From assembly GCA_964030475.1 (NCBI GenBank), contig CAXIPT010000002.1:13789950-13853949 (forward strand): DNA of 64,000 nt, in the 5' to 3' direction. The position numbers were made by a program, and so were the translations under genes. The stretch is from Tethya wilhelma. Taxonomy: Eukaryota; Porifera; Demospongiae; Tethyida; Tethyidae. Below, in pieces: positions 11,010 through 22,415 of the stretch; within the stretch, counting starts at the first letter, position 1, and each line of letters begins with the position of its first letter. The notes beneath the pieces were generated by a model that had not been told where the DNA came from, made no database searches, and was given only the letters and a program-made list of their open reading frames with translations.

Positions 11010-11330
11010 TTCTTCTATGTTGGCAAGCCTTTTCTCAGAGACCGCTCACTTTCAGAAGCTGATTCTTGAACGAATAAACTTGGTATCTTTGTCTTCAGTC
11101 GCTTTTTGCATCGGTTATTCGTTTCTCTAGCTGAGTCGCTAGATACAAGACAAAAAGCGCCTTCTCCGTATGGCAGCCATTCATTTCTCTACTCATTAAT
11201 AAATTCATTAGCTACCTTGGAAATCAAATTGACGACCCTTTTCCAGTCAGACAAGTGTGCGTTATTTGGAATCCGAATATTCGCTGCCAAAACCGGTACC
11301 TTTTAGTCTTGAATATTTAGGAGGTAAATA
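10755..11330 (+). repeat. Repeat R2, left part, with (CTT)n
   Basis: Starts with the palindrome CCCAGTACGGTAGTACTGGG and continues with GGAATGGCACGGATGGCCC and the shared block AACTGAGCGCTTGGCACTAA. A CTT microsatellite lies at about 10979-11007. Related copies are at 13670-14000 (right end) and 14086-14976 (both ends). Confidence 0.6.
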
Positions 11331-11509
11331 GACTACTTTGTTACATAGTTGTCATTATAAGAAGATGAGCAAAGCAAGTAAATATTGTAAGATACAGCTC
11401 CAGCCTCCTGAGCAGATGCTTTACTGACTTTGCTGATAGTGTAGATTATAACATAGGCTATAATATCCATGCTGATAGTGTACATGCAAGTAACTACCAT
11501 ATACACACA

Positions 11510-11626
11510 AACTTAACTGATGTAGAATTATGAAAAAATGAGAACAAACAAGTGAAAAAAACATTGGAAATGTAATGAGACATAGGAATGGCCAAATCGT
11601 AAAAAAGAATGCAAACAAGATGGAAT
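11510..11626 (+). repeat. Repeat H1, arm 2 (ends at an N)
   Basis: Has GAATTATGAAAAAATGAGAA then the same AACATTGGAAATGTAATGAG block as 9430-9538 and 47349-47635. It ends exactly at the ambiguous base 11627, next to the first phospholipase exon, so the junction may be an assembly join. Confidence 0.6.
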
Positions 11627-11629
11627 ANC

Positions 11630-12965
11630 AGCCAGCTGGAGAAGCAAACTGGACGAACGATCACAGAGCTCTTTGATTGGATTGTAGGAACCTCTACTGG
11701 AGGAGTGGTAGCTCTTGCGATGGTCTATGGTAAGTAAACATTAGTTTGTGCTCTTACACAAACTTCTATGTAAGTATAAAGATGTAAAATATTATGTTTT
11801 CTTCTTATGTATGCTAGCTAAGAAAACACTAAAGGAACTTCGGCAACTGTATTTTCAATTTGGAGAAGATGTGTTTGGAAAGTCTCGTCTCGGCATGGTG
11901 TACAATACTGATGCGTTGGAGGGCATTCTAAAGGATACATTAGGAGACATGTCCATGAGTGATGTGAAGTACCCACGGTATGCCAGCTATGTCAGCTCTA
12001 CTATTTGATTTTGTAACCATAATTTATTATGTTAATTCTGTTCGTACTTAGAGTACTTGTGCCTGCTGTAAACAAATCGACCATCAACCTCAAACTTCAC
12101 TTCTTCAATAACTGTTTTGATGACGAGTTCAGTAAAGGTCAGTAAGTTGTTGTAGTACGAATCAAATCTCATAACACACTTTGTAGCTAGACTCTTGACA
12201 AATACTTTTTTTGTGTATGATATTATTATGTAGAAAAAATATGGAAAGTGGCTCGATACACATCTGCCGCTCCAATCTTCTTCAGTGAATCTGACAACTA
12301 TGTCGATGGTGGTGTGCTTGCTAACAACCCAAGTGCAAGTGGCCTAACAAAGATACAGGACTTCTATCGCAAAAAGGGACAGAGACTCCCCATCTCACTA
12401 GTAGTCTCAGTGGGAAGTGGGAAATTACCGGAGGACGAGCTAGGAAATGCTGATGCTCAGGATTTCTTGTTCTTTGGCAAGCACTGGTTCACGACAAAAC
12501 TCTCGAAAAGAGTCGAAAATTTGTCGACACTGCTTGGCAACGCTGTAAGTGATCTGTGTGCATGATATGCATGAACGTTTTTGGTATCTTTAGAGATAGA
12601 GCTACTCATTGTGTCATTGTGTGCCGACTCTTTAGGTGGTGGAAGGTGAACACATTGCTGAGAATGTACAGAGCAGGTGCTTGGAACAGGGGATCTCCTA
12701 CTACAGACTGAGCCCCCAGCTAGCAGAGGTGATACCTTCTGGGGAAACAGATATTGACAAGCTTATTGAGATGATTCTTCTTACGAAGAGAGCTGTCACA
12801 ATGCATGGAGAGTTCTCGAAGCTGGTCCTACAATTTCATCAGTTTTCAGAAGCAAACAGAAAAATGACCAGACGATTTCGTTCTAAACCTACAGTCAGAC
12901 TCCACCGTTCGCCTGCAATTCGTCGGAAATTTAAAAAGAACAGATCTCCATATGATACTTTGTGA
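11630..12965 (+). CDS. PLA2G6-like: Calcium-independent phospholipase A2 (patatin domain), C-terminal exons
   Basis: Five exons with GT-AG borders: about 11630-11729, 11818-11977, 12052-12137, 12234-12544 and 12636-12965 (stop TGA). The product hydrolyses the sn-2 ester of glycerophospholipids. Exon 1 gives QTGRTITELFDWIVGTSTGG with the GTSTG lipase motif holding the nucleophile Ser. Exon 4 has YVDGGVLANNP, with the Asp of the Ser-Asp dyad. The layout follows metazoan iPLA2-beta (VIA), and a basic C-terminal tail ends the protein. Missing are the ankyrin repeats, the Gly-rich oxyanion motif and the start: upstream of 11627 there is only repeat H1 behind a single N. Either the 5' half is elsewhere (assembly join) or the gene is truncated. 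No frameshift is seen in these exons, so the coding part looks conserved. Confidence 0.88.
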
Positions 12966-12997
12966 TTTGTACTCATATATTTTTATGTATACATANT

Positions 12998-13655
12998 TCT
13001 TTTCATAGGTACTACATTCCTTGATACTCGTTTTGATCATAAATAGGCCTAAACAAAAACTAGAAAGCTTGGAAACTTAGTATATAAATTCATGTACTAC
13101 AATGCAGCCATCTTTGTAGGTAGAGTTCAAAGGTCATTATTCACGAGGCATTTAAGCGCATGCGCATTAGCCTCTTCCAGCATGAAGTATTGCATGTAGC
13201 CTCTACTCAAGCTTTTTGTAGGGACTAACCAGTCTCTAATAGTCTCCATACTGTAGTGTTGAATGAACAAGTAGTAAAAATTTCAAAAAAATAAATAGTG
13301 TTGGAATGGGCAGTGCGTTAAAAAGTATTGGAACAACTCAATTTCGGCACATGACTACTTCATTTTTATAGATCTTGGCTGGTTAAGTTACCTGTTTGTT
13401 TTATAATAATTTAGTTTACTCCACAGCATAGTCAACTGATTAGTAGGAATTTGAACCAATGCAAAAATAAGCTGTGATACTATTGTCGCACATGCATCAT
13501 TGGATTTATGACATTAAGGATCCATATGCACGAGGGATCAAGAATAAAATGAAGTAGTCATGTGCCGAAATTGAGACATGCCTTGTTCCAATACTTTTTA
13601 ATGCTCTGCCCATTCCTACACTATTTATTTTTTTGAAATTTTTACTATAACATAT
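12998..13655 (+). mobile_element. Foldback element F, copy 1
   Basis: A long left arm (12998-13390) and a shorter right arm (13540-13655) form an inverted repeat centred near 13450. Shared blocks are CAGTGCGTTAAAAAGTATTG and CTCAATTTCGGCACATGACT. The AAAAGTATTGGAACA core looks like Tc1/mariner ends. The second copy is at 30645-31435 in the opposite overall layout. No ORF. The left edge abuts an ambiguous base at 12997. Confidence 0.6.
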
Positions 13656-13669
13656 GTATTGCCGATAAT

Positions 13670-14000
13670 GTTTGAAAGAAATTTTTTTAAGAAAAATAGG
13701 TGAAAGTGAAAGAAAATAGGGGGATATTTTGAGAAAAAAAGAAAAGAAAAATAGGCAACTTCATGAGCATAATGTGCCTGGGCCCAGCCATATGGAGAAG
13801 AAATTGGAGGTTTGGCATTTGGTACTCTAGCAATGGTTTTAGGCCATGTTTTTGGAAGAGAAAGAGCTAAATAGTAGCTTGAGAAGCCATTTAGTGCCAA
13901 GCGCTCAGTTTTTGCAGAGTTATTCACATAAATATTTGTATTGTGTTAAAGGACCATCCGTGCCACTCTTATGTACCCAGTACTACCGTACTGGGAATAG
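13670..14000 (-). repeat. Repeat R2, end fragment
   Basis: Carries the R2 terminal blocks in reverse order, ending TACCCAGTACTACCGTACTG at about 13976-13995. It matches the left end at 10755 as an inverted copy. Confidence 0.55.
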
Positions 14001-14085
14001 TGACATGTATAACAATAACTATGTTATTATAGTAATATGATCATAATTAATACAACCAATAGTAAATTCGAATACATTATTCCGA

Positions 14086-14976
14086 GTATGCGGTAGTACT
14101 GGGTACATATAGGAATGGCACGGATGGCCCATTAGTGCAATACAAAAATTCACACGTATAACTGAGCACAAAAGGCTACTATATATATTTAGCTCTTTCT
14201 CTTTCTTACGAGCCCCAAAACATGGCTGAAAACCATCACAAACTAAAATATGCTAAACCTCCAATTTTCTCTATCATCTTCTTCTTCTATCTTGGAACAA
14301 CTTTCTCAAAGACCTCTCACTTTCAGAAGCTGATTCTTGAATGAATAAAGTTGGTTTCTTTGTCTTCACATGCTTTTTGTATCGGTTATTCGCCTCTCTA
14401 GCTGAATTGTTAGATACCTTAAGAAGAGCATCCAGGTATCACAAAATAGTTCTAGGCAATTTGCAGTTAGTCTTGTCCACCCCTTCTCCAAGGAATGGGC
14501 TCTGGGGACGAGACTAACTTGCATTTGAATTCCAAATAATGCACACTTTGTGTGTGGAAAGGGTCGTCAATTCAAATTTTCTAGTAGCTAATGAATTATG
14601 CATGATTGTAGAAATTAATGGCGGCCATATGGAGAAGTCGCTTGTTCCCTTCTATCTAGCTACTCAGAGGCACTAAAAACCAATGGCAAAAGCGACTGAC
14701 CCGGTTCGTTCGTTCGTTCAAGAATCAGCTTGGATTGTCTCAGAGAAAAGTTGAGCCAAGATAGAATAAGAAGATGGAGAAAATTGGAGGTTTGGCATGC
14801 TTGTGTTTGTTACTTTAGTGATGGTCTTAAGCCATGTTTTTGGGCTAATTAGAATGAGAAAGAGCTAAATAGTAGCTTAAGGAGCCTTTTAGCACTAAGT
14901 GTTCAGTTTTTGCGGAGTTATTCGCGTGAATATTTGCGCTAATGGGCCATCCGTGCCATTCCTGTACTACCATACG
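14086..14976 (+). mobile_element. Repeat R2, copy with both inverted ends
   Basis: The left end (GGTAGTACTGGGTAC, GGAATGGCACGGATGGCCC) and right end (GGGCCATCCGTGCCATTCC, GTACTACCATAC) are inverted, and the arms keep matching inward over hundreds of bases, giving a foldback-like 0.9 kb element. No coding capacity is seen. Confidence 0.6.
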
Positions 14977-15350
14977 CTAATTTTTATCTGATGCACCCTT
15001 TTGGGACTTAGAACATTTTTGCATGATAATTTCTAGGAAAAGGTCGTCACAATAAAATAGGACTGTGCTATGTACTGTCCATCTGCAGATATAAAAATAA
15101 AGAGATTGACAGCTATAGATCCATGCAGTGAAGCAGACATACCATGAAAGCAATGCCAACGGGCAAAGTGAAAGTCACTGAGACTATCATTCAGTAGCTA
15201 GCTAGCCAGGCTTTGATTTTCTACATAATGATTAGCTGAGTACTAACAGTGATCCAATGCATGAATATGGCATGCTGGCTAATGACTCAGCACTACAAAG
15301 TTGTGAAGTCAAAGGCTCGCTTGAATCAGATCCTGAAACAACTTTTCTGT
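14977..15350. other. Spacer without recognisable gene
   Basis: No ORF with a recognisable motif and no clear repeat family. Confidence 0.4.
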
Positions 15351-15995
15351 AATTAACCCTTAGTGCGCATGCGTAGCAGGGGTTATGGTAGTTGTTTTGT
15401 CTGTGTGTGTGTGTGTGTGTGTGTTCCAACTATATCTCAAGAACAGCAGCTCCAGTCTTCAAAAGCGGCATATCAAGGTAAAGTAATCGAGATTATTTAA
15501 AAAAAATTACACAAAGAATTCAACAAAAGCCTGTAGTTCCTGAGATCTGAGGCTTTTCAGCCTCTTTGAGCGCTAAGCTTCGAGGCCACACCCATAATTT
15601 TGGGGGACGAGCCTGAGCGAGCTTCATAGCATAGACAGTAGAAGCTTAGCTACTGATATGAAATGGCCTGAGGTCCTTTTACAAAGCAACAAAAGCCTAT
15701 AGTTTCTGAAATCTGAGGCTTTTCAGCCTATCTGAGCTAAGCTTCGAGGCCACACCCATTCATCCTGTTAAAATTTTGGGGCAAGCATGAGGGGCGAGCC
15801 TGAGTGAGTCCCATAGCATAGCTGCAGACCTGCTTATTGATACACACTCATCCAACAGAAATAACAGAAATACAGAAATAACAATATAATATTAGACTAC
15901 ACAATAGACTGCTATAATATATCAAATACCATCAAAATACTTATAAGATTCAGTATGTATACGCACCAAGGGTTGTGCACCTTGGTGCTTTCATT
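15351..15995 (+). repeat. Dispersed repeat R1, copy 2
   Basis: Starts AACCCTTAGTGCGCATGCG and ends CACCTTGGTGCTTTCATT. It includes a (GT)n run at 15402-15424, AGAACAGCAGCTCC and two GAGGCTTTTCAGCC blocks, so the middle is internally duplicated compared with the other copies. Confidence 0.6.
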
Positions 15996-16184
15996 CTTGT
16001 TTCAGAAGTTTGCATTGATCAGTAGCTTAGTCGGCGTGCAGACTTGTTACATCAAGTTGTAGGGATTGAACTTCTGTACTGAGAGGCTTTTGCTCAAGTT
16101 CTCACTTCATCGAGTAGAACTAAGTTTATTGCTTCAAAGGTAATCTCTGGCAGACTATAATTATGTTAACTATAATAATTTATT

Positions 16185-16430
16185 AAGCCTTGGCACGTGA
16201 GTAGCATGTGCAGTGGATTACGTTAGTCGTTTTATCTGTCTTGTCTGTCTGTTTCATCAAAATCTCAAGAAAGGCAGCTCTAGCGACAAATTTGATGGCA
16301 CGTTCATAAATCTGAATAATCTTGTAGATGTATATTTTTGGTGTCCACAACACTGAGATTTGAGGCTTTTGTACTTCTTTAGAGCGCTTAGCTTCGAGAC
16401 CATGACTATTAATCTGGTGTGCATTTCTAG
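16185..16430 (+). repeat. Dispersed repeat R1, copy 3 (5' half)
   Basis: Begins TTAAGCCTTGGCACGTGAG and keeps GTCTGTCTGTTTCATC, AAGGCAGCTC and TTTGAGGCTTTTGTAC, then loses similarity. Confidence 0.5.
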
Positions 16431-17539
16431 AATTAGTGTTGAAATTCAGATGCTGTGCTGTTGCTGTTGGTCAGTGAACTAGGCTGAAGTTGGTCTGCTT
16501 GCTGTGTAAGCATATGGATGTATTAAAATATATAAAATTTTCAGTGTGGCCAGTGAGCTGAGCTGCATGGCTACTGATTATTCACTGGTAGTCAGTCCAG
16601 CTAGACCTCAGTTTGTCAATATCTAGCTATTTGACAACAGCTGAGCATTCAGGTGCATCTTAGATAAATATCTATGAGTGGATGGCATAGCTGCTAAGAA
16701 GAGTTCATCTGGTTCACTTGCTACAAGTACGCATTCCGAGAAACAGCTCAGATGATGCTTGGACAGTGAATCATGATGAGCAAATATCTATAATGCATTG
16801 CTTGTTCTGTTTCATCACAGAGTTATGTGGCTATCCTGACATAGTTGGATTAGTTTCTTGATACACTCATGCAATTTTTTTATAGAGTGTAGTAGAGTGC
16901 TACATATGTGACAGTACAGGGAAAGAATGTCCAATTCTGTTACAAACAATATATTACCGTATAGCTAGAAATATTGATGGTCGAAAAATTTGAGGGTTAA
17001 TTGCTCCACAGATCGTAAAATATATAAATATTGACAATTTAAATTTGATGATTTAGACTTGGATTGTCAATTAAACCGTCAAATGGTCAAATAAAAATCC
17101 CTGTCATTATTTCCGGCTCTACGGGTCTTATATATGTTGTGATACATGTGTTCAATCACAAGTGGCTTTCTCAGCTTCTGTAATGGTTCATGCTATTTTT
17201 TGTCCTTATGTTGTGTTGTCCTCCTCTAGCTGAATATATTCTGCTCACTACTCTAGAAAAAAGTGTCTACCTGTATCTCCAGAATTTGTCAATTAACCAG
17301 ATTACACTTTTTACAGAAGCATGGTTGAGAATGTTGAGATGGATATAAAATACATATGTTCTAGTACTTAATCTTGGCAACTGATGGGTGTTTACTGGCA
17401 AGTTAATTAAATTAAGGCCTGATGCTCCTATTAGTTCAAAACGTTATGCATATTTCAATTCGGTACCAAAATGTTAACTCTGAACTCTCAAAATGTCCCA
17501 TTCCCATTATGTCCACACCCAAAATGTCAATTAATCAAA
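16431..17539. other. AT-rich spacer
   Basis: No supported gene. A fragment TTACCGTATAGC near 16955 resembles the end of the CCGTATAGCGGG MITE family. Confidence 0.4.
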
Positions 17540-17729
17540 ATTAATTATCAATTGTATAAATGTTGTTAAATGTGCAACGGCTACCAAATACTCATTAATT
17601 GTAGCATCTCCAGCACTCATCCAATCTTTTAGCCGCTCCTGTCTTCTATCAAGTTCTCTGTACTTCTTTCTTGGTGGAGGGTTTGCACTAGTCTCAAGCC
17701 GGAGCTGTCTGCACCTCAGTTGCTACTTG
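17540..17729 (-). pseudogene. Gene X, likely terminal exon
   Basis: The minus frame starts after an acceptor-like GTAG at about 17730 and stays open for some 60 codons to a stop near 17538. It includes ETSANPPPRKKYRELDRRQE and RLKDWMSAGDATINEYL, a charged helical tail. It lies 190 bp downstream of the next gene X exon on the same strand, and I infer it is the C-terminal end. Family not named. Confidence 0.4.
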
Positions 17730-17914
17730 GTCAATACACATTTGGGTGAGACTTTTTAACAATCTTTTTAAGCTTACTGTACCATCCCTCCAGTCTTTTG
17801 TTTGTACATGGCCCATCATCGGAAATGTAATTCCACAAATGAAGTGGAAACTGTCCCCTCATCCATGTTGCTTCATAGTACTCCTTGAAATTTCTTCAGG
17901 TGTTCAACTAGTGC

Positions 17915-18556
17915 TCAGTATATTCGCGTGTCTACTATAAATTCTGTTATAACCACGTGGCTGAAATGACACGTGGCAGAATCAGCAGGCTTAGACGATT
18001 GTGAGCGAGCGCTGTACACCCATCCATTGAGAAGAAGCTCTAAATTGAGGGGTGGTCTTTGAAGGCAAGAAAGTCCTGTTGTAAAGTGTTTGAGCAAAAG
18101 TAAGAGACAGGTTATCATTGTCCTTAGAACAAATATTGTCACAAATAGTGAGTTTGACTGGCACTTATTTTTATATCTGGTGGGGTTCATAATGTGTATA
18201 AATGAGCTCTGAAATATTTGAATAGTGTATAAAATAAGACATCTCAGGGGAAGTAGCTTTCTTTCTCCTCTTAATAGGTGGCAAGAGAGTTCTCGGTCTA
18301 CTCTTAAATGGTGTTCTTGGATGACATGAAGGAGTCGGTCAACCTTGTTGGGCATGTTTAAGTATGACCACTCAATTTGATTGATGGGAGTGTGAATGGA
18401 CTCAGCTCCCTGCTCTCCCATCAATCCCAACCCAGCCCCCCATTTCTGTAGCCAGTCAGCAACATGACACTCCAAGAAGTGCATTTTAGGTAGGACTTCA
18501 GCATTTGGAAAGTTGTCATGGTAATACTTTTGAACCCCTTCCTAATTTTAGCATAT
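17915..18556 (-). pseudogene. Gene X exon with LECHVADWLQKWG motif
   Basis: Follows an acceptor AAAATTAG at 18557. The frame contains YYHDNFPNAEVLPKMHFLEC, then WGAGLGLMGEQGAESIH and PNKVDRLLHVIQEHHLRV; the last third is probably intronic or untranslated. The pattern resembles large transposon-encoded or domesticated proteins that I associate with cnidarian and sponge genomes, but I cannot name the family. The upstream exons are at 38.1-38.5 kb, across the Harbinger insertion. Confidence 0.55.
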
Positions 18557-18600
18557 ACAAAAGGACATTTTTGAACAGTCAGCTATATATATATATATAT
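18557..18600. repeat. (TA)n target tract of the Harbinger insertion
   Basis: A TA run at about 18583-18600 faces TATATATAT at 38039-38049 on the far side of the element, so the insertion hit a TA microsatellite in a gene X intron. Confidence 0.5.
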
Positions 18601-18815
18601 AGCCCTGTTTACACGCACACTCTAATGCGCATTCAAACCGAATTGGTTTGTGTGTAAACACTCTCTAATGCGGCTTCAATGCGCATTGTGCAATCCACAT
18701 CCGGTAGGTGGATTGAAGGCGGTTTAGAGTAATGCGCATTGCGTGTAGACAGAAGTAACCGCATTAAAGCGCATTAAAGTAGCTGGCTTGTAGCAAGAAA
18801 AACCAATCACTCAAG

Positions 18816-19125
18816 ATGGAAAGAGAGAAGGAAGAAGAAGAGGAAGAGGAAGAAAAAAGTAATGCATGGAATGATGAAGAAAAGAAGTGCTTAATTAGTA
18901 TTTGGGGGGACAAAAATACACAACAACAACTGGATGGTGCAGAGAAATACACACGAAGATAGCCAGAGAGATGAAGAAGACAGGGCATGAAAAAAGTTTA
19001 GATATAAAATTAAAAACCTAAAACAAAAGTACAAGAAAGTGAAAGATGGAAACAACCAGACAGGACAGGGGAGAGGAACATGTAGGTTCGTGATTCCACT
19101 GTCTCCAGAACATTCTGCGAGAACA
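18816..19125 (+). pseudogene. Harbinger Myb/SANT-like DNA-binding protein
   Basis: The first ATG at 18816 gives a short acidic Glu-rich leader, then NAWNDEEKKCLISIWGDKN, the first helix and Trp pair of the trihelix Myb/SANT-like domain of Harbinger elements. IAREMKKTGHEKSL and IKNLKQKYKKVKDGNN, with GRGTCRF, follow in other frames, so at least two frameshifts have occurred. The intact protein would bind the element ends and help import the transposase. Confidence 0.7.
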
Positions 19126-19389
19126 GACAGTGAACGACGATAGCAGTGTTTCAAATAAGAACAGTTTTCCTGTCAATGTGTGTGTAGCAAGCAAGCTAGC
19201 AAGTAAAATAAATTATAAATACGACCAATATAGTCACCTATCTAGAGTTAGTTACACCTATGTTAGCTATCTATGCCAGCATGTACAATATTTATATAGC
19301 ATCTCTAATTTGTTCAGCATCAATACTACGAGGAGGGAGCTGAACTTGTACTGTGAGCATGCACTTGTTGTGTGGTGTCAATCCAATCA

Positions 19390-20395
19390 CTGTCAATGAA
19401 TTCACCACAAACTTCACATATATTCAACACACAGCAGGCAGATACGAGAGTTGGAAGATCGTCTACACAAGTCGAATTGCAATTGAGAAGGCATCGCCAA
19501 CGACCTTTTAGTCATCCATAAGTATGTTCAACAACAACACGAGCTCTACTTAGGCGATAATTAAACGTCTTTTGTGTTGCAGTCAAGTTACCAGTATTTA
19601 GGTACGCCTTCATCAGCCACTTTAACAGAGGGTATGCTGGATCGCTAAGAATGACAAGGGGTATTTCCTTCCTGGATATTGTTTCGTTCCAATCTGGAAA
19701 TGCTACTCCTTCTGCTTTCTTGAAAGTGGCGAATTGGCAAAAACACGTGCATCATGTACTCGTCCTGGCCATCCAACATATATGTCAACAAAGTGACCCT
19801 GATGGTCAACAATACCTTGTAATACAATTGAATGCCAGCCTTTCTGAGTCTGCAGGACATTCACGAGGTGCAACTATAGGTATGTGAGTTCCATCAACCG
19901 CTCCAACGTACTGAGGAAATCTGTATCTTTGTTTAAAACCATGAATTACATGTTTAAGAGCATCACCAGTAGGAATCTTTGGGAGTAAATTATATCACAA
20001 ACTTCTTTAATGATAAGACTAACTGATGATTTTGATATGCCAAATAAATGTCCAAGGCTTCTAAAATCCATGTTTGTAGCTAAACACCGTAATGCTATCC
20101 CAACTCGTTTGTTCACGGGTATTGCTCGTCTCATTATAGTGTCTTGACACTGAAGGGTGTCGTTTAATTCAGCACATAGTAACATTTGTTTCGACATTCG
20201 GAAGTTCTCAGTCCAGTTGAACCCATTGCTGTTCACTACATTTTCCCACCAATCAGTGCTTCTGGGCTTTGTCCACAGCGATCTTCTACTTGATGTAAAC
20301 AAGCCATAAATGGCAACAGAGATGAACAGAGCAAACACCCTACGCTCTCTGGCTTGCTTACGGTAAAATCGCCTCCTTCTCATGGCAGATTCCAC
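19390..20395 (-). pseudogene. PIF/Harbinger DDE transposase (HARBI1-like)
   Basis: Starts MESAMRRRRFYRKQARERR at 20395. DWWENVVNSNGFN and the helix-turn-helix FGISKSSVSLIIKEVCDII follow. Then PQYVGAVDGTHIPIVAP gives the first Asp, LSDPAYPLLKWLMKAY the second Asp and ARVVVEHTYGWLKGRW the Glu, so the whole DDE triad is visible. The frames change near 19940 and again around 19780-19860, so it is a pseudogene of about 330 codons. It converges on the Myb/SANT gene. Confidence 0.8.
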
Positions 20396-20999
20396 GCTAA
20401 CATTCGATTTCTACGCTTTGCAATAATTATAACTGTGGTATTAAACATGGAGAGAGCAAGTGTGCTAATGTTTCTTCTAATGAATGAGGGTGAGAAACAA
20501 AAACAACAGACTAAGTTACAGTTACCATGGGAGCATAATCAATCTATACGCATGCTCAGTGTGATTTACAGGTCCGATAGTCTTACAGTACCGGTCAAAA
20601 AAAGTTGCTGAAAGTACATGCACATGTAATGAAGTTCTTACATTAAATTTCACTTCACTGTGGCTCAGTGAAATACAGTGAACTTTAACTCACAAGACAT
20701 GCATGTGTGCCTATATGTATGAAAGTTCACTTCATATGAAGTGGTATTCAGTTTGAACTCCTGAAACCTCATATGAACTACACACAAGCTACATGTATGC
20801 ATGCACAAGTGTACTAGTGTACTCCAGGAAAATAATTGGTTTTTGTGGTTGTCACCTAGCTATTCTGGGCAATAAAAGGCCAGCCATGTTGCTTGCAAGC
20901 TCATATCAGTTTAAGTTTGCTCTTAGTTGAATAGCTGCACTGGTGAATGTGATTGTGACTGTCAGTGATCCAAGTTTAGTTGCATTAGTTAGTTTAAGT

Positions 21000-21383
21000 A
21001 TGGATGAGTCTGAGGATGGTATCCACGTAATGTGGGTGGACAATGGGCGGTCAATTTATAATGGGAGGAGAGAATATGTTTCTAAAAGGATCATCATTGA
21101 CCCCCCTGATGACCTAGAAGTAGGACAATGTATTAAAGTCTTATGGAAGACTCCATCCAGATCTGTGTGGAATGTCAAAGTTGTGGAGGCTCCATCAGCA
21201 CCAACTAAAACGAATCGAAAGTGCAAACGAAAACAGCAGCCCACCGAGACAGATCCTGTACTTGTGCAAGAAAGAGAGGCTAAACAGCCCAAAACTAAGT
21301 CCAGCAAGAAGAATGCACGACCAAGCACAAGAATGAAAAGAATTCTGCATGTTCATTTGTTATTGATCCACCTGTCAAGAAAG
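21000..21383 (+). CDS. First exon of the BEN-domain gene
   Basis: An open frame from 20943, with the likely start at the second Met (21000, MDESEDGIHVMWVDNGRS), runs to a donor GTATGT at 21384. The N-terminal 60 residues (YVSKRIIIDPPDDLEVGQ, then VLWKTPSRSVWNVKVVEAPS) form a compact beta-rich block. A Lys-rich linker like a nuclear localisation signal (KTNRKCKRKQQ, KTKSSKKNARPS) follows. A TATA-like AATAAAAGG at 20870 lies 70-130 bp upstream. This exon type sits before BEN-domain proteins in the same element. It is present once only; the duplication at 33 kb lacks it. Confidence 0.55.
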
Positions 21384-21926
21384 GTATGTACTTGCATGAC
21401 ATTTACTGTTGTAATAGTTTATTAGGACGCATGTATAAATAAAGTCATGTGTGTATATATAGATACCTATACTATTATTGTAAAAACAACAAACATGTAT
21501 ATAATACTAGAAAACAATGCTCACAATTTCCATCAGAAGGCAGCCTAATTGGAAGTAGGTGGAATAGCTTACATAAGCACAACCCATTGCTCATTTTCTT
21601 AACCACAACTAGGTCACAGGGAGACCTGAATAACCTTCTCCTTGCCAAAGCACAGCCCACTACTGTAATTTTTAACTTTTAACCTTAACTAAATACTGTT
21701 GTCTAACCAAAGCACAACCCACTGTCCTTTTATAATCTCAACTAAGCCACAGATATGTACTGATAGTGGCATACAATTGACCCACATGTATGTTTTTTTT
21801 TTATTTTTGTTTTTTTTGTTTTTTTGTCAGTAGTTAATCAGGACAGTCAAACCCACAAAATTGGCCAGCAGACACAAACAACACTAACAGTCTCAGTTGA
21901 CAAGTATACTTAAACATCCTCCATGT

Positions 21927-21968
<42 letters not shown>

Positions 21969-22102
21969 CATTATTAAATCATTACAAAATTTGATCTACA
22001 GCACCTTTGCAAATAAGGCTACTCAGACCAAAGCAGTAAGCTCCGAAGTAGTTGTTAAAGAAGGTGTGTTAACATCTTTTTGTCATAGAACTGTAATAAT
22101 TA

Positions 22103-22293
22103 CCGTATAGCGGGTAAACTTGGCGAGAATTAAATTTGGTGAATTCGTGAACTATTCTTCAAATCGCCAGTTTAATACGTGCATGCACCCATATAAAGTA
22201 TGCAGCATACGGAATTAAATTGCCAAATTAAAAATTGCCAACAATCCCAAAATGGGAATTCACCAAATTTTAAGCCCGCCAAATTTACCTGCT
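22103..22293 (+). mobile_element. CCGTATAGCGGG MITE inside copy A, right end lost
   Basis: TA then CCGTATAGCGGGTAAAC opens the element. The right end stops at TTTACCTGCT without the closing CGG-TA that is present in copy B, so a short deletion removed it here. Confidence 0.65.
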
Positions 22294-22415
22294 TTAGATT
22301 TTATTGTGAAATTAATTTTGTATTTTTAGCGTCACTCTCTTCTATCTGTCTCTGCTAAGTTGAGTTAGCCCTAGACTGCATGTGAAAATTCACTGATTTT
22401 ATTTTATTTATGCAG

